In this document: positions 43,126 through 50,664 of the stretch, in pieces
How the letters are laid out: the number at the start of each line of letters is the position of its first letter
Position numbering within the stretch: position 1 is the stretch's first letter
Assembly: GCA_964613585.1 (NCBI GenBank)
Contig: CAZTHL010000006.1
Location: 23,854 to 87,853 of the forward strand
Length of the DNA stretch: 64,000 nt
Direction: 5' to 3'
Source: CAZTHL01 sp964613585
GTDB taxonomy: Bacteria; Pseudomonadota; Alphaproteobacteria; DSM-16000; Inquilinaceae
The notes under the pieces: generated by a model
The model's database searches: none
Told to the model about the DNA's origin: nothing
The model's input: the letters and a program-made list of their open reading frames with translations, nothing else
Made by a program: the position numbers and the translations under genes

Positions 43126-44028
43126 TCACCCCATCGGCATCACATCGGCCATGGCGTCCATGGCCGCCAGGTCCGTCGTGCCATCCGTCGCGGTGCCGTC
43201 GGTCACCGCTTCGTCGATCCCGAGATCGGCCATCCCGGTGTCGGCCATCCCGGTCTCGGCCATCCCGGTGTCGGCCATCCCGGTGTCGGCAGTGCCGGTG
43301 TCGGCCGCCCCGGTGTCGCCGGCCCCGGTGTCGCCGGTCCCGGTGTCGCCGGTCCCGGTGTCCGCGGTCCCGGTGTCCGCGGTCCCGGTGTCCGCGGTCC
43401 CGTCGTCGTCCGGCTGCTCGGCCTCGAGCAGCTGCAGGCCGCCCGCCTCGACCAGATCCGTCAGGGTCTGGCCTTCCTCGAACGGCACATCAAAGGTGAT
43501 CGTGCCGCCGGGGTGGGTGACCATCAGCGAGCCGTCCTCGGCGGCGCCCACGGCCCAGTCGGTCCGCGCGGGATCGTCGAGGATCGCCTGGAGCGACGCC
43601 ACGAGGCTGTCCGCCTCCGGCAGGTCCTCGGTCGCCGCCCGCACATCCTCTTGGTAGAGCGCGACGGTGTCCTCGCCCAGGGTGAAGCCGATGACGCTGT
43701 CATCGCCCTCGTCGGGGTTCGCCGGATTGAAGATGAAGGTGTCGGCCCCGGCCATGCCGTCCAAGGTGTCGCTGCCGCTGCCCCCCTTGATGATGTCGTC
43801 GCCCTCGCCGCCGTTCAGCGTGTCGTCGCCGTCCTCACCGACCAGCAGGTCGTTGCCCGCGCCGCCGTTGACGGTGTCGTCGCCCTGGCCGGCCAGCACG
43901 ATGTCGTCGGCCGCTCCGGCCTCGACCGTGTCGTCCTGCCCGGAGGCGATCAGCACCTCGGCCGCCTCGCTGCCGACCCCGCCGGTCACGAGCGGCATGT
44001 CGTCCAGCATCGTCTCTGTGGTGATCAT
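43126..44028 (-). CDS. RTX (hemolysin-type calcium-binding) protein with a degenerate Asp-Thr-Gly repeat tail
   Basis: 300 residues, strongly acidic. Residues ~25-105 hold calcium-binding nonapeptides (GQGDDTVNGGAGNDLLVGE, GGEGDDIIKGGSGSDTL), followed by GADTFIFNP and a globular part, then about twelve five-residue T-G-x-x-D units at 215-275 and an Ala/Met-rich end. RTX proteins are usually secreted by type I systems that read a C-terminal signal; no transporter genes are in the window. GGGAG precedes ATG 44028. Function (adhesin, matrix or surface protein) cannot be told. Confidence 0.85.
   Translation of the reverse strand: MITTETMLDDMPLVTGGVGSEAAEVLIASGQDDTVEAGAADDIVLAGQGDDTVNGGAGNDLLVGEDGDDTLNGGEGDDIIKGGSGSDTLDGMAGADTFIFNPANPDEGDDSVIGFTLGEDTVALYQEDVRAATEDLPEADSLVASLQAILDDPARTDWAVGAAEDGSLMVTHPGGTITFDVPFEEGQTLTDLVEAGGLQLLEAEQPDDDGTADTGTADTGTADTGTGDTGTGDTGAGDTGAADTGTADTGMADTGMAETGMADTGMADLGIDEAVTDGTATDGTTDLAAMDAMADVMPMG
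43224..43406. repeat. 15-bp coding minisatellite in the RTX gene
   Basis: About twelve units of 15 bp (GTCGGCCATCCCGGT and variants) encode the T-G-x-x-D pentapeptides. Neighbouring units are nearly identical in DNA (for example the GTCCGCGGTCCCG group), which suggests recent slippage and likely length variation between strains. Confidence 0.85.
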
Positions 44029-44324
44029 GAAATGCTCCCTTCGCTCCTTGCGAGAGGTGAGATCGGAACCGCCGCGGGCCGTTGCCGGCGCGCTGGACGC
44101 CAGCCCGCGCCCCAGCCTCCGTCGAGACTTGCGTCGGCGCGCACGACGCCCCAACGCCGGCCACCCTCGGCGCCGATCAGCGTAATGATCGAGACAATTA
44201 AGGCCAAAAACAAAAAGCTGATTGGGTTGTAAAACAGTGCGTCAGAACCGGCCAAGATCCCCTGAAGCCGTAAATCAGGTTGCAGGAAGGACAATATATC
44301 GCAGGCGATCCTCGTCATGGACAT
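44025..44324 (-). CDS. Possible small membrane protein upstream of the RTX gene
   Basis: 99-codon frame, ATG 44324, stop overlapping the RTX start in ATGA. It has one strongly hydrophobic helix (NPISFLFLALIVSIITLIGA, residues ~35-54) and a basic tail. It lies in DNA that is less GC-rich than the flanks. The coupled overlap argues for a gene; absence of a recognisable family and of a clear ribosome site argues against. Uncertain. Confidence 0.25.
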   Translation of the reverse strand: MSMTRIACDILSFLQPDLRLQGILAGSDALFYNPISFLFLALIVSIITLIGAEGGRRWGVVRADASLDGGWGAGWRPARRQRPAAVPISPLARSEGSIS

Positions 44325-44498
44325 AGCTTTTCGAGCATACGCGTGCCCCGCCGCCAAGAAAAGATTGGCATTACCAGGGAGTGAGGCAAATCTGTTCTTG
44401 CATCCCTTTTTGCATGCGTGCGCGCGACACGACTCCCGGAGCTGGCGTTGCTCGTGCCGGAGATGCCCGGTTGGCGGTGCCGGACGAGCGCCAAGGCG
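44325..44498. promoter_or_regulatory. AT-richer region upstream of the RTX gene
   Basis: Contains AAGAAAAGATTGGCATTACC and CCCTTTTTGCATGCGTGCG, clearly AT-richer than neighbouring DNA, between a palindromic repeat and the RTX unit. Probably holds the RTX promoter; no hexamer pair assigned. Confidence 0.4.
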
Positions 44499-44587
44499 AG
44501 AGCGTTTCCGCCCGACGCGGACTCGGCACCGGACGATCCCTCGCCCGGCCTCCCCAGGCACGCTGTCGTAGGGTGGCCGGGCGGGTC
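44499..44587. repeat. CTAG-family palindromic repeat, copy 6 (one end truncated)
   Basis: GAGAGCGTTTCCGCCCGACG start, GACTCGGCACCGG, inner arms TCGCCCGGCC and GGCCGGGCGGG around CACGCTGTCGTAGGG. The right outer end is missing; it breaks off at the stop codon (TGA, 44586-44588) of the FUSC gene. Confidence 0.7.
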
Positions 44588-46916
44588 AGGAGCGCACGTC
44601 GCGCCGCCGTCCCCACTCCATCTCATTGGCCGTCCGGGCGCAGGCGACCAGCGCCTCGGCGACGCCGCGCTGCGCGCCGAGCAGCCGCTGGACCTGCTCG
44701 ACACGGCTCCGGTCCGTCCCGGTGCCGCCGGCCCGGTCCAGGGTCCGGCGCGTCCGGTGCTCGAGCCGCGCCAGGATGCCGGCCAGGCGCGCCTCGAGGG
44801 CCTCGCCCGGCACGGCGTCGGGATGCTCGGCCAGCCGGCGCAGGCCGTCCTCAACGGCGAGCCGCCAAGCCCGCATCCCGGGCAGCGGCGGCGCGAGCGG
44901 GGCCGGCGCCGGCGGCCAGGCCCACGCCTCCAGCAGGTCGCGCAGGCGGTAGCCGAGGATCTGCAGCCGGTCGATCAGGGCCTGCGGCCGCCCGGTCGGG
45001 CCGCCGGGCGCCGCGGCCGGGTCGGCGGCCTCGGCCCACGGCGCCATCGTGCGCGGCAGGGTGGCGATCTCGTGCCGGCAATAGGCCGTGCGCCAGCGCT
45101 CGAGCCGGGTCGGCGCGCGGCCCGGCGGCCGGCCGAGCGTGCCCATGAGCGCGGCGCCGCTGTGCAAGAAGCGGCCGAGCTGACGGCGCAGCACGGCCTC
45201 CGGCCGGGTCGAGCGGGGCACGTGCAGTGTCAGCGAGACGAGCCCGAGGACGAGCGGAAACACCAGGGACACCGTGGCCACGCCGGCCAGGGTGGCCGCC
45301 CGCTCGTCCTCCAGGCCGGCCAGGACGGCGAACAGGCTGAGCCCCAGGATCCGGCCGATCATGTGCCGGGCGTCGGCGAACAGGAAGCCGATCAGGAAGG
45401 TCGCCTCGAAGATCAGGATCGCCAGGCTGGTGAAGCCCGAGACCTGGGGCGTCACCACCAGATGGAGGGCGCCGCCGAGCAGGACGGCCAGCGCCGAGGG
45501 CGCCAGCAGCCGGGTCACCGGCAGCTGCGGCACCACGGCCAGCGCCATGGCCAGCGTGTTGCTGATGGCGATGAAGGCGGCCGGCACCGGCAGGCCGGGC
45601 ACCAGGATCCAGGCCAGCAGCGCCAGCCACAGCACGACGATCTGGCGGCCGGCGCCGGCCAGGCGGTCGCGGTCGGGCACCGGCAGCCGCCGGCCCGGCC
45701 GGCCGGTCGGCTGCGCCGCTGCGGAGGACGGCACGCCGTCGCGGATCGCGGCCAGGGACCCGGGGAGCGTCCGGCTCAGCCGCTCGACCTCCCGCAGGCG
45801 GTCGCGCAGCAGCAGCACGGCGGCCCGGTCGAACGGGCCCAGCCGGTCCAGGCGGGCCCCCTCGATGCCGAGGTCGAGGCCGAGGCCGGGATCGCCCGCG
45901 CCGGCAGGCCCGAGCGCCGGCCCGGGTCCCGGGGCGGGCGGAACGGGCGCGGCGGCCAGGCCCTGCGCCATGGCCGCCAGGCGGCGGTCCACGGTCTCGA
46001 CCCAGGCCGGCAGCTCGGGCATCAGCCGCGCCGGGTCGAGACCCTCGACGTCGACGGCGGCCGCGCGCCAGCGCTCCAGCGCCTCGTGCAGCTCCCCCTG
46101 CCGGGCGACGGCGCGACGCCAGGTGTGGCGGGCCCGCCAGACGGCGAGGCTGTCGAGCTCGGCGGCGTCGAGCGTGCGGTCGAGCGCCTCGAGCGTCCGC
46201 GTGGCCCGGCGGCGGCGCGCGTCCACCGCGCTGGCCTCCGCCGTCGCCTTCGGGCCCGGCGCGGCGCCGTCGCCGCAGTGATCATCGGGAAACAGCCGCC
46301 GCGCCCGGTGCCGGAACAGGGCGTGGTGGTCGGCGGCGAGCGCGCGCACGGCCGCCTCGAGGTCGCTGCGGGCGCGCTTCGGCCAGAGCAGCATGGCGAC
46401 CAGGCTGTAGGCGGTCACGCCCAGCAGGATCTCCTGGCCGCGCAGGATGGCGACGCTGAACGCGCCCGTGCCGGCCGGCCCGGAGGCCATGCCCAGGATC
46501 GGCACGGTGACGCCGGCCACGAACCAGACGTACCAGCGTGAGTCGCCGGCCATCCGGTAGGTGCACCACGCCAGGAACAGGCTGAGCGCCAGGAGGAACA
46601 GCCAGGGCTGGCGCGGGAAAAGGGCGATCAGCAGCAGGGTGACGGCGACGCCGACCAGGGTGCCGAGGATGCGCAGCAGCCCCTGGCCGACGGTCTCGCC
46701 CAGGCTGGTCAGGCTGCACATGGCGATGGCCAGGCTGGCCCAGTATGGCTGGGGCCAGCCGAGGGCGGCGGCGATGCCGTACGCCAGCGCCATGGCCAGC
46801 GCCACCTTCAGCGCCGCCTTGGCGCGACCGGCCAGGGTCACGGCCGGCGGCGCCTCTCGGACGGACGGGGCCAAGCCGGGCGTGCCGACCGCCCGCCCGG
46901 GTGCCGGGTGGCTCAT
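44586..46916 (-). CDS. FUSC-family inner-membrane exporter
   Basis: 776 residues in the duplicated FUSC layout: a first block of about six TM helices (33-170, beginning KVALAMALAYGIAAALGWPQPYW in part), a central cytoplasmic region rich in Arg/Ala/Glu with helices around residues 185-400, and a second TM block (about 425-560, including VLWLALLAWILVPGLPVP), then a soluble tail. Relatives such as AaeB export aromatic carboxylic acids or solvents. No membrane-fusion (AaeA-like) partner is adjacent. Stop codon lies at a repeat boundary. Confidence 0.85.
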   Translation of the reverse strand: MSHPAPGRAVGTPGLAPSVREAPPAVTLAGRAKAALKVALAMALAYGIAAALGWPQPYWASLAIAMCSLTSLGETVGQGLLRILGTLVGVAVTLLLIALFPRQPWLFLLALSLFLAWCTYRMAGDSRWYVWFVAGVTVPILGMASGPAGTGAFSVAILRGQEILLGVTAYSLVAMLLWPKRARSDLEAAVRALAADHHALFRHRARRLFPDDHCGDGAAPGPKATAEASAVDARRRRATRTLEALDRTLDAAELDSLAVWRARHTWRRAVARQGELHEALERWRAAAVDVEGLDPARLMPELPAWVETVDRRLAAMAQGLAAAPVPPAPGPGPALGPAGAGDPGLGLDLGIEGARLDRLGPFDRAAVLLLRDRLREVERLSRTLPGSLAAIRDGVPSSAAAQPTGRPGRRLPVPDRDRLAGAGRQIVVLWLALLAWILVPGLPVPAAFIAISNTLAMALAVVPQLPVTRLLAPSALAVLLGGALHLVVTPQVSGFTSLAILIFEATFLIGFLFADARHMIGRILGLSLFAVLAGLEDERAATLAGVATVSLVFPLVLGLVSLTLHVPRSTRPEAVLRRQLGRFLHSGAALMGTLGRPPGRAPTRLERWRTAYCRHEIATLPRTMAPWAEAADPAAAPGGPTGRPQALIDRLQILGYRLRDLLEAWAWPPAPAPLAPPLPGMRAWRLAVEDGLRRLAEHPDAVPGEALEARLAGILARLEHRTRRTLDRAGGTGTDRSRVEQVQRLLGAQRGVAEALVACARTANEMEWGRRRDVRS

Positions 46917-46961
46917 GGCGAGAGATTGGGCTGCGTGGGGACTCCGGCCGAGAAATGCCGT

Positions 46962-47033
46962 CCTCCAGTCGCCGTTCCAGGCGGGCCTCCAGCCACCGTT
47001 CCCGGCGGGCCTCCAGCCGCCGTTCTCGACGGG
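46962..47033. repeat. 24-bp tandem repeat upstream of the FUSC gene
   Basis: Three consecutive units of 24 bp starting CCTCCAGYCRCCGTT and ending GGCGGG or GACGGG, with few differences. It begins 46 bp upstream of the FUSC ATG in the 346-bp space separating it from the rhodanese gene; the rest of that space (to 47262) holds nothing recognised. Confidence 0.7.
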
Positions 47034-47262
47034 GCGGCGCCTGCGCGCACGCCCTCGGGCGCACGGGATGGTCAGGCCGCGCCCGGCCCTATCCCGCCGA
47101 GCCGACGCGATGACCCGGCGGCCCGGCCGGGGGGCGCGCCCGCCAACCCGGTCACCGCCCGGGCGCGCCGTCGCGAGCCGATGGCCGGAGCCTCCGGCCC
47201 GCAGGCATCAGGCCGGCGCGTCGTGCACCGGCAGGGTGGGCCGTCTCGCCGGCGCGTCGGCC

Positions 47263-47694
47263 TCAGGCCGCCTCGACCTCCGCGACCGAGCCCGGCCACG
47301 GCCCCGCGGCAAAGCCGAAGCCCTCGCCCAGCCAGCCGTTGGCGCCGCCGATCATCTCCTTCACCGGACGGCCGAGCCGGGCCAGCCTCAGCGCCGCCTT
47401 GTTGGCGCCGTTGCAGTGCGGGCCGGCGCAATAGACCACGAACAACGTGTCCGCCGGCCATTGGCTCAGGGTATTCTCGTCGATCCGGGCATGCGGCAGG
47501 CTGATCGCCCCGGGCACGTGGCCCTGCTCGTAGGCCTCGCGGCTGCGCACGTCCAGAAGCACGAAGTCGTCCGCGCCGTTCAGAAGGGCGTGGTGCACGT
47601 CCCAGCAGTCGGTTTCGAAGGTGAGGCGCCGGGCGAAATGGGCCTCGGCGTCGGCCGACGGGGCCGCCGCGACCTCGGTGACATTGTTGGCCAT
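47263..47694 (-). CDS. Rhodanese-domain protein
   Basis: 143-residue single-domain rhodanese (sulfurtransferase fold). LLDVRSREAYEQGHVPGAISLPHARID is the CH2A-like region (shown in part) and the active-site loop is VVYCAGPHCNGANKAA, Cys near 88, with the longer, polar loop common in regulators' partner rhodaneses. Divergently transcribed from ftrA, an arrangement seen repeatedly for FtrA-type regulators. AGGAG precedes the ATG. Confidence 0.9.
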   Translation of the reverse strand: MANNVTEVAAAPSADAEAHFARRLTFETDCWDVHHALLNGADDFVLLDVRSREAYEQGHVPGAISLPHARIDENTLSQWPADTLFVVYCAGPHCNGANKAALRLARLGRPVKEMIGGANGWLGEGFGFAAGPWPGSVAEVEAA

Positions 47695-47762
47695 GGGCGA
47701 TGCTCCTGGTTCCCGGCCTCTCCGGCCGAAGGAAGCTTCGGTAGTTCACCCGACGCCCGCGC

Positions 47763-47780
47763 GGAAGTGACGGAAGTGTC
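47763..47780 (+). promoter_or_regulatory. Candidate FtrA operator (tandem direct repeat)
   Basis: Two abutting 9-mers, GGAAGTGAC and GGAAGTGTC, in the 126-bp divergent space between the rhodanese gene and ftrA. AraC-family regulators typically bind such direct repeats. An inverted repeat CCGAAG-N4-CTTCGG lies 22 bp away (47726-47741). Confidence 0.4.
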
Positions 47781-47820
47781 AGGATCCCTTAAGATTTCGC
47801 CAAAAGACGAGGACAGCGCC

Positions 47821-48897
47821 ATGACCGGCCCCGCACCGGATCCGCAGAGGAGCCGACCGCTCGTCTGCGCGCTCGCCTATGACGGCTTGTGCACGTTCGA
47901 GCTCAGCATCGCGGTCGAGGTCTTCGGCCTGCCACGGCCCGAGTTCGAGCACTGGTACCGCTTCAAGGTGGTCGCGCTCGAGCCGGGACCGCTGCGCGCC
48001 ACCGGCGGCATCACGATCGCGGCCGAGGCCGATCCCGGCAGCCTCGAGCAGGCGAGCCTGGTCATCGTGCCCGGCTGGCGCGGCGCCCGCGCCACGGTCC
48101 CCGAGACCGTCCGCGCGGCCGTCCTCCGCGCCCACGCCGCCGGGGCGCGCATCGCCTCGATCTGCTCCGGCGTGTTCGTGCTGGCGGCGGCGGGCCTGCT
48201 GGAGGGGCGCCGGGCGACGACCCATTGGCATCATGTCGAGGCGCTGCGCGCCGGCTACCCCGGCATCGAGGTCGATGGCGACGTGCTCTACGTGGATGAG
48301 GGCGATGTGCTGTCGTCGGCGGGTTCGGCGGCCGGCATCGATCTGTGCCTGCACATCGTCCGACGCGATTTCGGCCACCGCATCGCCAACATGGTGGCGC
48401 GCCGCCTGGTGGTGCCGGCCCACCGGGAAGGCGGCCAGCGCCAGCTCGTGCCCCGCCCGGTCCCGCGGCCGCGCGATGGCCGGCTGGCGCCGCTGCTCGA
48501 CCGGGTGCGCACGCGGCTCGACGAGGAGTGGCCGCTCAGCCGCCTCGCCTCGGAGGCGGGCATGAGCACGCGCACGCTGATCCGCCATGTCCGGCAGGCG
48601 ACCGGCCTCAGCCCACAGGCCTGGGTCAACGCCGAGCGGGTCGCCCAGGCCGTCTCTCTCATCGAAGGCACGAATGCCAGCCTGGAGGACATCGCGGCAA
48701 GCACGGGCTTCGGCAGCGCGGAGGCCATGCGGCGCCACGTGCGCCTGCTGAAGGGGTGCCCGCCATCCGCCTTCCGGCCGCGCGGTGCGGCGCGGCCCGA
48801 CGGCGCGCCGGTCGCTTGGACGCAGCCCACGGCGAGCGCCGTCACCGCCCCGCCGCAGGCGCTGCCCCCGCCGCGCAGGGCGCCGGCGCGTCCCTGA
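47821..48897 (+). CDS. ftrA: GlxA/FtrA-type transcriptional regulator (DJ-1-like + AraC HTH)
   Basis: 358 residues: an N-terminal DJ-1/PfpI-like sensor domain (about 13-185) with the elbow ARIASICSGVFVLA (Cys near 115) and TTHWHHVEALRAGYP, then an AraC DNA-binding domain (about 230-325) with LSRLASEAGMSTRTLIRHVRQ (in part), SPQAWVN.ERV and DIAASTGFGSAEAMRRHVR. The ligand is unknown. It is divergent from the rhodanese gene and its 3' end overlaps the convergent last gene of the biosynthetic operon by 56 bp. Confidence 0.9.
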   Translation: MTGPAPDPQRSRPLVCALAYDGLCTFELSIAVEVFGLPRPEFEHWYRFKVVALEPGPLRATGGITIAAEADPGSLEQASLVIVPGWRGARATVPETVRAAVLRAHAAGARIASICSGVFVLAAAGLLEGRRATTHWHHVEALRAGYPGIEVDGDVLYVDEGDVLSSAGSAAGIDLCLHIVRRDFGHRIANMVARRLVVPAHREGGQRQLVPRPVPRPRDGRLAPLLDRVRTRLDEEWPLSRLASEAGMSTRTLIRHVRQATGLSPQAWVNAERVAQAVSLIEGTNASLEDIAASTGFGSAEAMRRHVRLLKGCPPSAFRPRGAARPDGAPVAWTQPTASAVTAPPQALPPPRRAPARP

Positions 48898-49780
48898 GCT
48901 CCGCGGCGATCCGGTCGACCGCCGCCGCCGCGGCGGGGCGGCTGCCGTAAAGACAGAAATCGTGCGGCAGGCCCCGGTGCAGGATCAGGCGCTTCAGCAC
49001 GCCGGCCTCGCGACAGCGCTTGGCGAAGGCCAGCGCCTCCGGGCACAGGATGTCCTGCTCGGCGGCATGGATCACCACCGGCGGCAGCCGGCGGATCCTC
49101 CCGGCCGGACGATCCAGCGGCGCCCCGCCGCCAGCCGCGAAGATCGGATCGATGAAGGTCCGAAACCAGCCCATCATGGCGCTGTCGAGAAAGCCGGCCC
49201 GGCCCAGACGGTCGTCATAATGGCGGGTGGCGGCGACCACCGGGTAGAGCAGGTGGATCCCGACGAAGCGCCCGACCCAGGGGCCGAGCGCGAAATGAAG
49301 CGCCATGAGCCCGCCGACGCTGTCGCCGGCGATCAGCACCTCATGGTCCGTCGCCCGAGCCAGCGCCGCGTTCAGCGACGCGGACACGGAGGCGAGGATG
49401 TCGAGGGGCGGTGTCTCGGGCGCCTTGGGGTAGTCAAGGGACAGCACGGTCAGGCGCGCGGCCGCCGCCAGGCGGGTCAGCAGCGGCCGGAACAGGGTCC
49501 GGTCATGGTAGACGAGGCCTCCGCCGTGCAGGTAGATCAATGTCCGCGTGGCGCCCCCGGCGGGCACGATCTCGTCGCGGGCCGATGGGCCGTCGATCGC
49601 GCTCACCGCCACCGAGGCGTCGACGGGCGCGGCGAAGCGCCGGATCCAGGCGTCGGTGGCCGCACGGCCATGATCGGCGAGACGGCGCGGCTCGCTCCGC
49701 AGCATGAGCCGCCGCGCCGCCGCCAACGCCACGAAATCGCGATCGAGCGCGCCCGCCGGCTCCGTGGCCTCGGCGCTCAC
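48842..49780 (-). CDS. Alpha/beta hydrolase, hormone-sensitive-lipase type; last gene of the biosynthetic operon
   Basis: 312 residues. Oxyanion-hole HGGGLVYHD near 87, nucleophile elbow GDSVGG near 151, acid in AAEQDILCPE and His in RGLPHDFCLY. HSL-type esterases cleave small acyl esters or amides; in this operon it could remove an acyl group put on by the GNAT enzyme or release product. GTG 49780 overlaps the preceding stop (GTGA). It overlaps ftrA tail to tail by 56 bp, so ftrA and operon transcripts are antisense to each other there. Confidence 0.88.
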   Translation of the reverse strand: MSAEATEPAGALDRDFVALAAARRLMLRSEPRRLADHGRAATDAWIRRFAAPVDASVAVSAIDGPSARDEIVPAGGATRTLIYLHGGGLVYHDRTLFRPLLTRLAAAARLTVLSLDYPKAPETPPLDILASVSASLNAALARATDHEVLIAGDSVGGLMALHFALGPWVGRFVGIHLLYPVVAATRHYDDRLGRAGFLDSAMMGWFRTFIDPIFAAGGGAPLDRPAGRIRRLPPVVIHAAEQDILCPEALAFAKRCREAGVLKRLILHRGLPHDFCLYGSRPAAAAAVDRIAAELRDAPAPCAAGAAPAAGR

Positions 49781-50664
49781 CAGCGACCAACCGTCACGAA
49801 GGCGAAGCTGCGCGGGCGGCATTCCCGGTCGTGCCCCGGCAGCAGATTGCCCAGCACTGTCGGGACCGGCCGGGCCGGTGGCCACGCCGGCACCGACGCG
49901 GCCAGCTGGATGGCCGCCAGCGTCTCCCAGAAATAGGTTCCCGGATCCCTGCCCTCGCGGTCTCGATACGTTGCCGCCAGCCGGACTGCGGCCTCGCCGG
50001 TCGGCACCGGCCGCAGCGCGGCGACATGCAGGGTCAGCCGCGAGCCGGGCGCGCGGCCGGCAGCGACGTCCTCGGCGAGGCCGGGCGCGTCGGCATCGTC
50101 GGTCAGCACCAGATCGCGACCGGTGAACCGGTGGGCGAAGGAGATCGACGCGGCATGGCTGCCGGCAAACAGGGTCGCCGGCGCCCCGCCTGGCGGCCTC
50201 CCGTGCGCCGCTGTCCGGAAGCCCGCGGCCACGCTGTCGCCGTGCGCGGAGCCGTCGGACAGGACCTCCACGGCCTCAAGCCCGGCAGCGGCCATGGCCT
50301 CGACCAGCCAGCACACGTAGTCCGCATCGCTGTCGCACACGCGATAGGTGGTGGTGTTGCCGGTCAGCGCAGCGGCGGTTGCGGCCGGCAGCAGCAAGGG
50401 AATGCCGGCCGCGGCGTAGACCGGGGCGGCGGCGGCCGCGGCGGCCGATGCGAAGTGGCCGACAACACAGCGCGGTTGGGTGGCCGCGATCTGGTCGGCA
50501 ACCCGTCGCGCGGTGGCCGCGTCAGCGCGATCGTCGTAGAGGACGAGCGGGCGGCCGGCCTCGACGAGCTGCTCGCCCGCAAGGCCCACGGCCTTGAGGA
50601 AGGTCGGCGTGTGCACGCTGAGCCGCGGATCGAGGCAGGCGACACAGGCGATGGCGTCCGTCAC
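49777..50664 (-). CDS. Type 1 periplasmic-binding-fold protein without signal peptide
   Basis: 295 residues resembling the branched-chain amino acid/amide receptor fold (Peripla_BP_6): VVGHFASAAAAAAAPVYAAAGIPLLLPA matches the S.A..A..P.Y...GI....P receptor core (in part), with YRVCDSDADYVCWLVEAM and GLEAVEVLSDGSAHGDSVAAGF. There is no N-terminal signal sequence and no transporter genes alongside, so it is probably cytoplasmic, as in AmiC-like regulators or small-molecule chaperones. Overlaps both neighbours (ATGA, GTGA), hence part of the operon. Role unknown. Confidence 0.75.
   Translation of the reverse strand: MTDAIACVACLDPRLSVHTPTFLKAVGLAGEQLVEAGRPLVLYDDRADAATARRVADQIAATQPRCVVGHFASAAAAAAAPVYAAAGIPLLLPAATAAALTGNTTTYRVCDSDADYVCWLVEAMAAAGLEAVEVLSDGSAHGDSVAAGFRTAAHGRPPGGAPATLFAGSHAASISFAHRFTGRDLVLTDDADAPGLAEDVAAGRAPGSRLTLHVAALRPVPTGEAAVRLAATYRDREGRDPGTYFWETLAAIQLAASVPAWPPARPVPTVLGNLLPGHDRECRPRSFAFVTVGRW

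Noticed and set aside
43224..43406. Repeats in the RTX gene as a CRISPR or intergenic repeat
   Set aside because: 15-bp units in frame encode pentapeptides of the RTX protein; no spacers.
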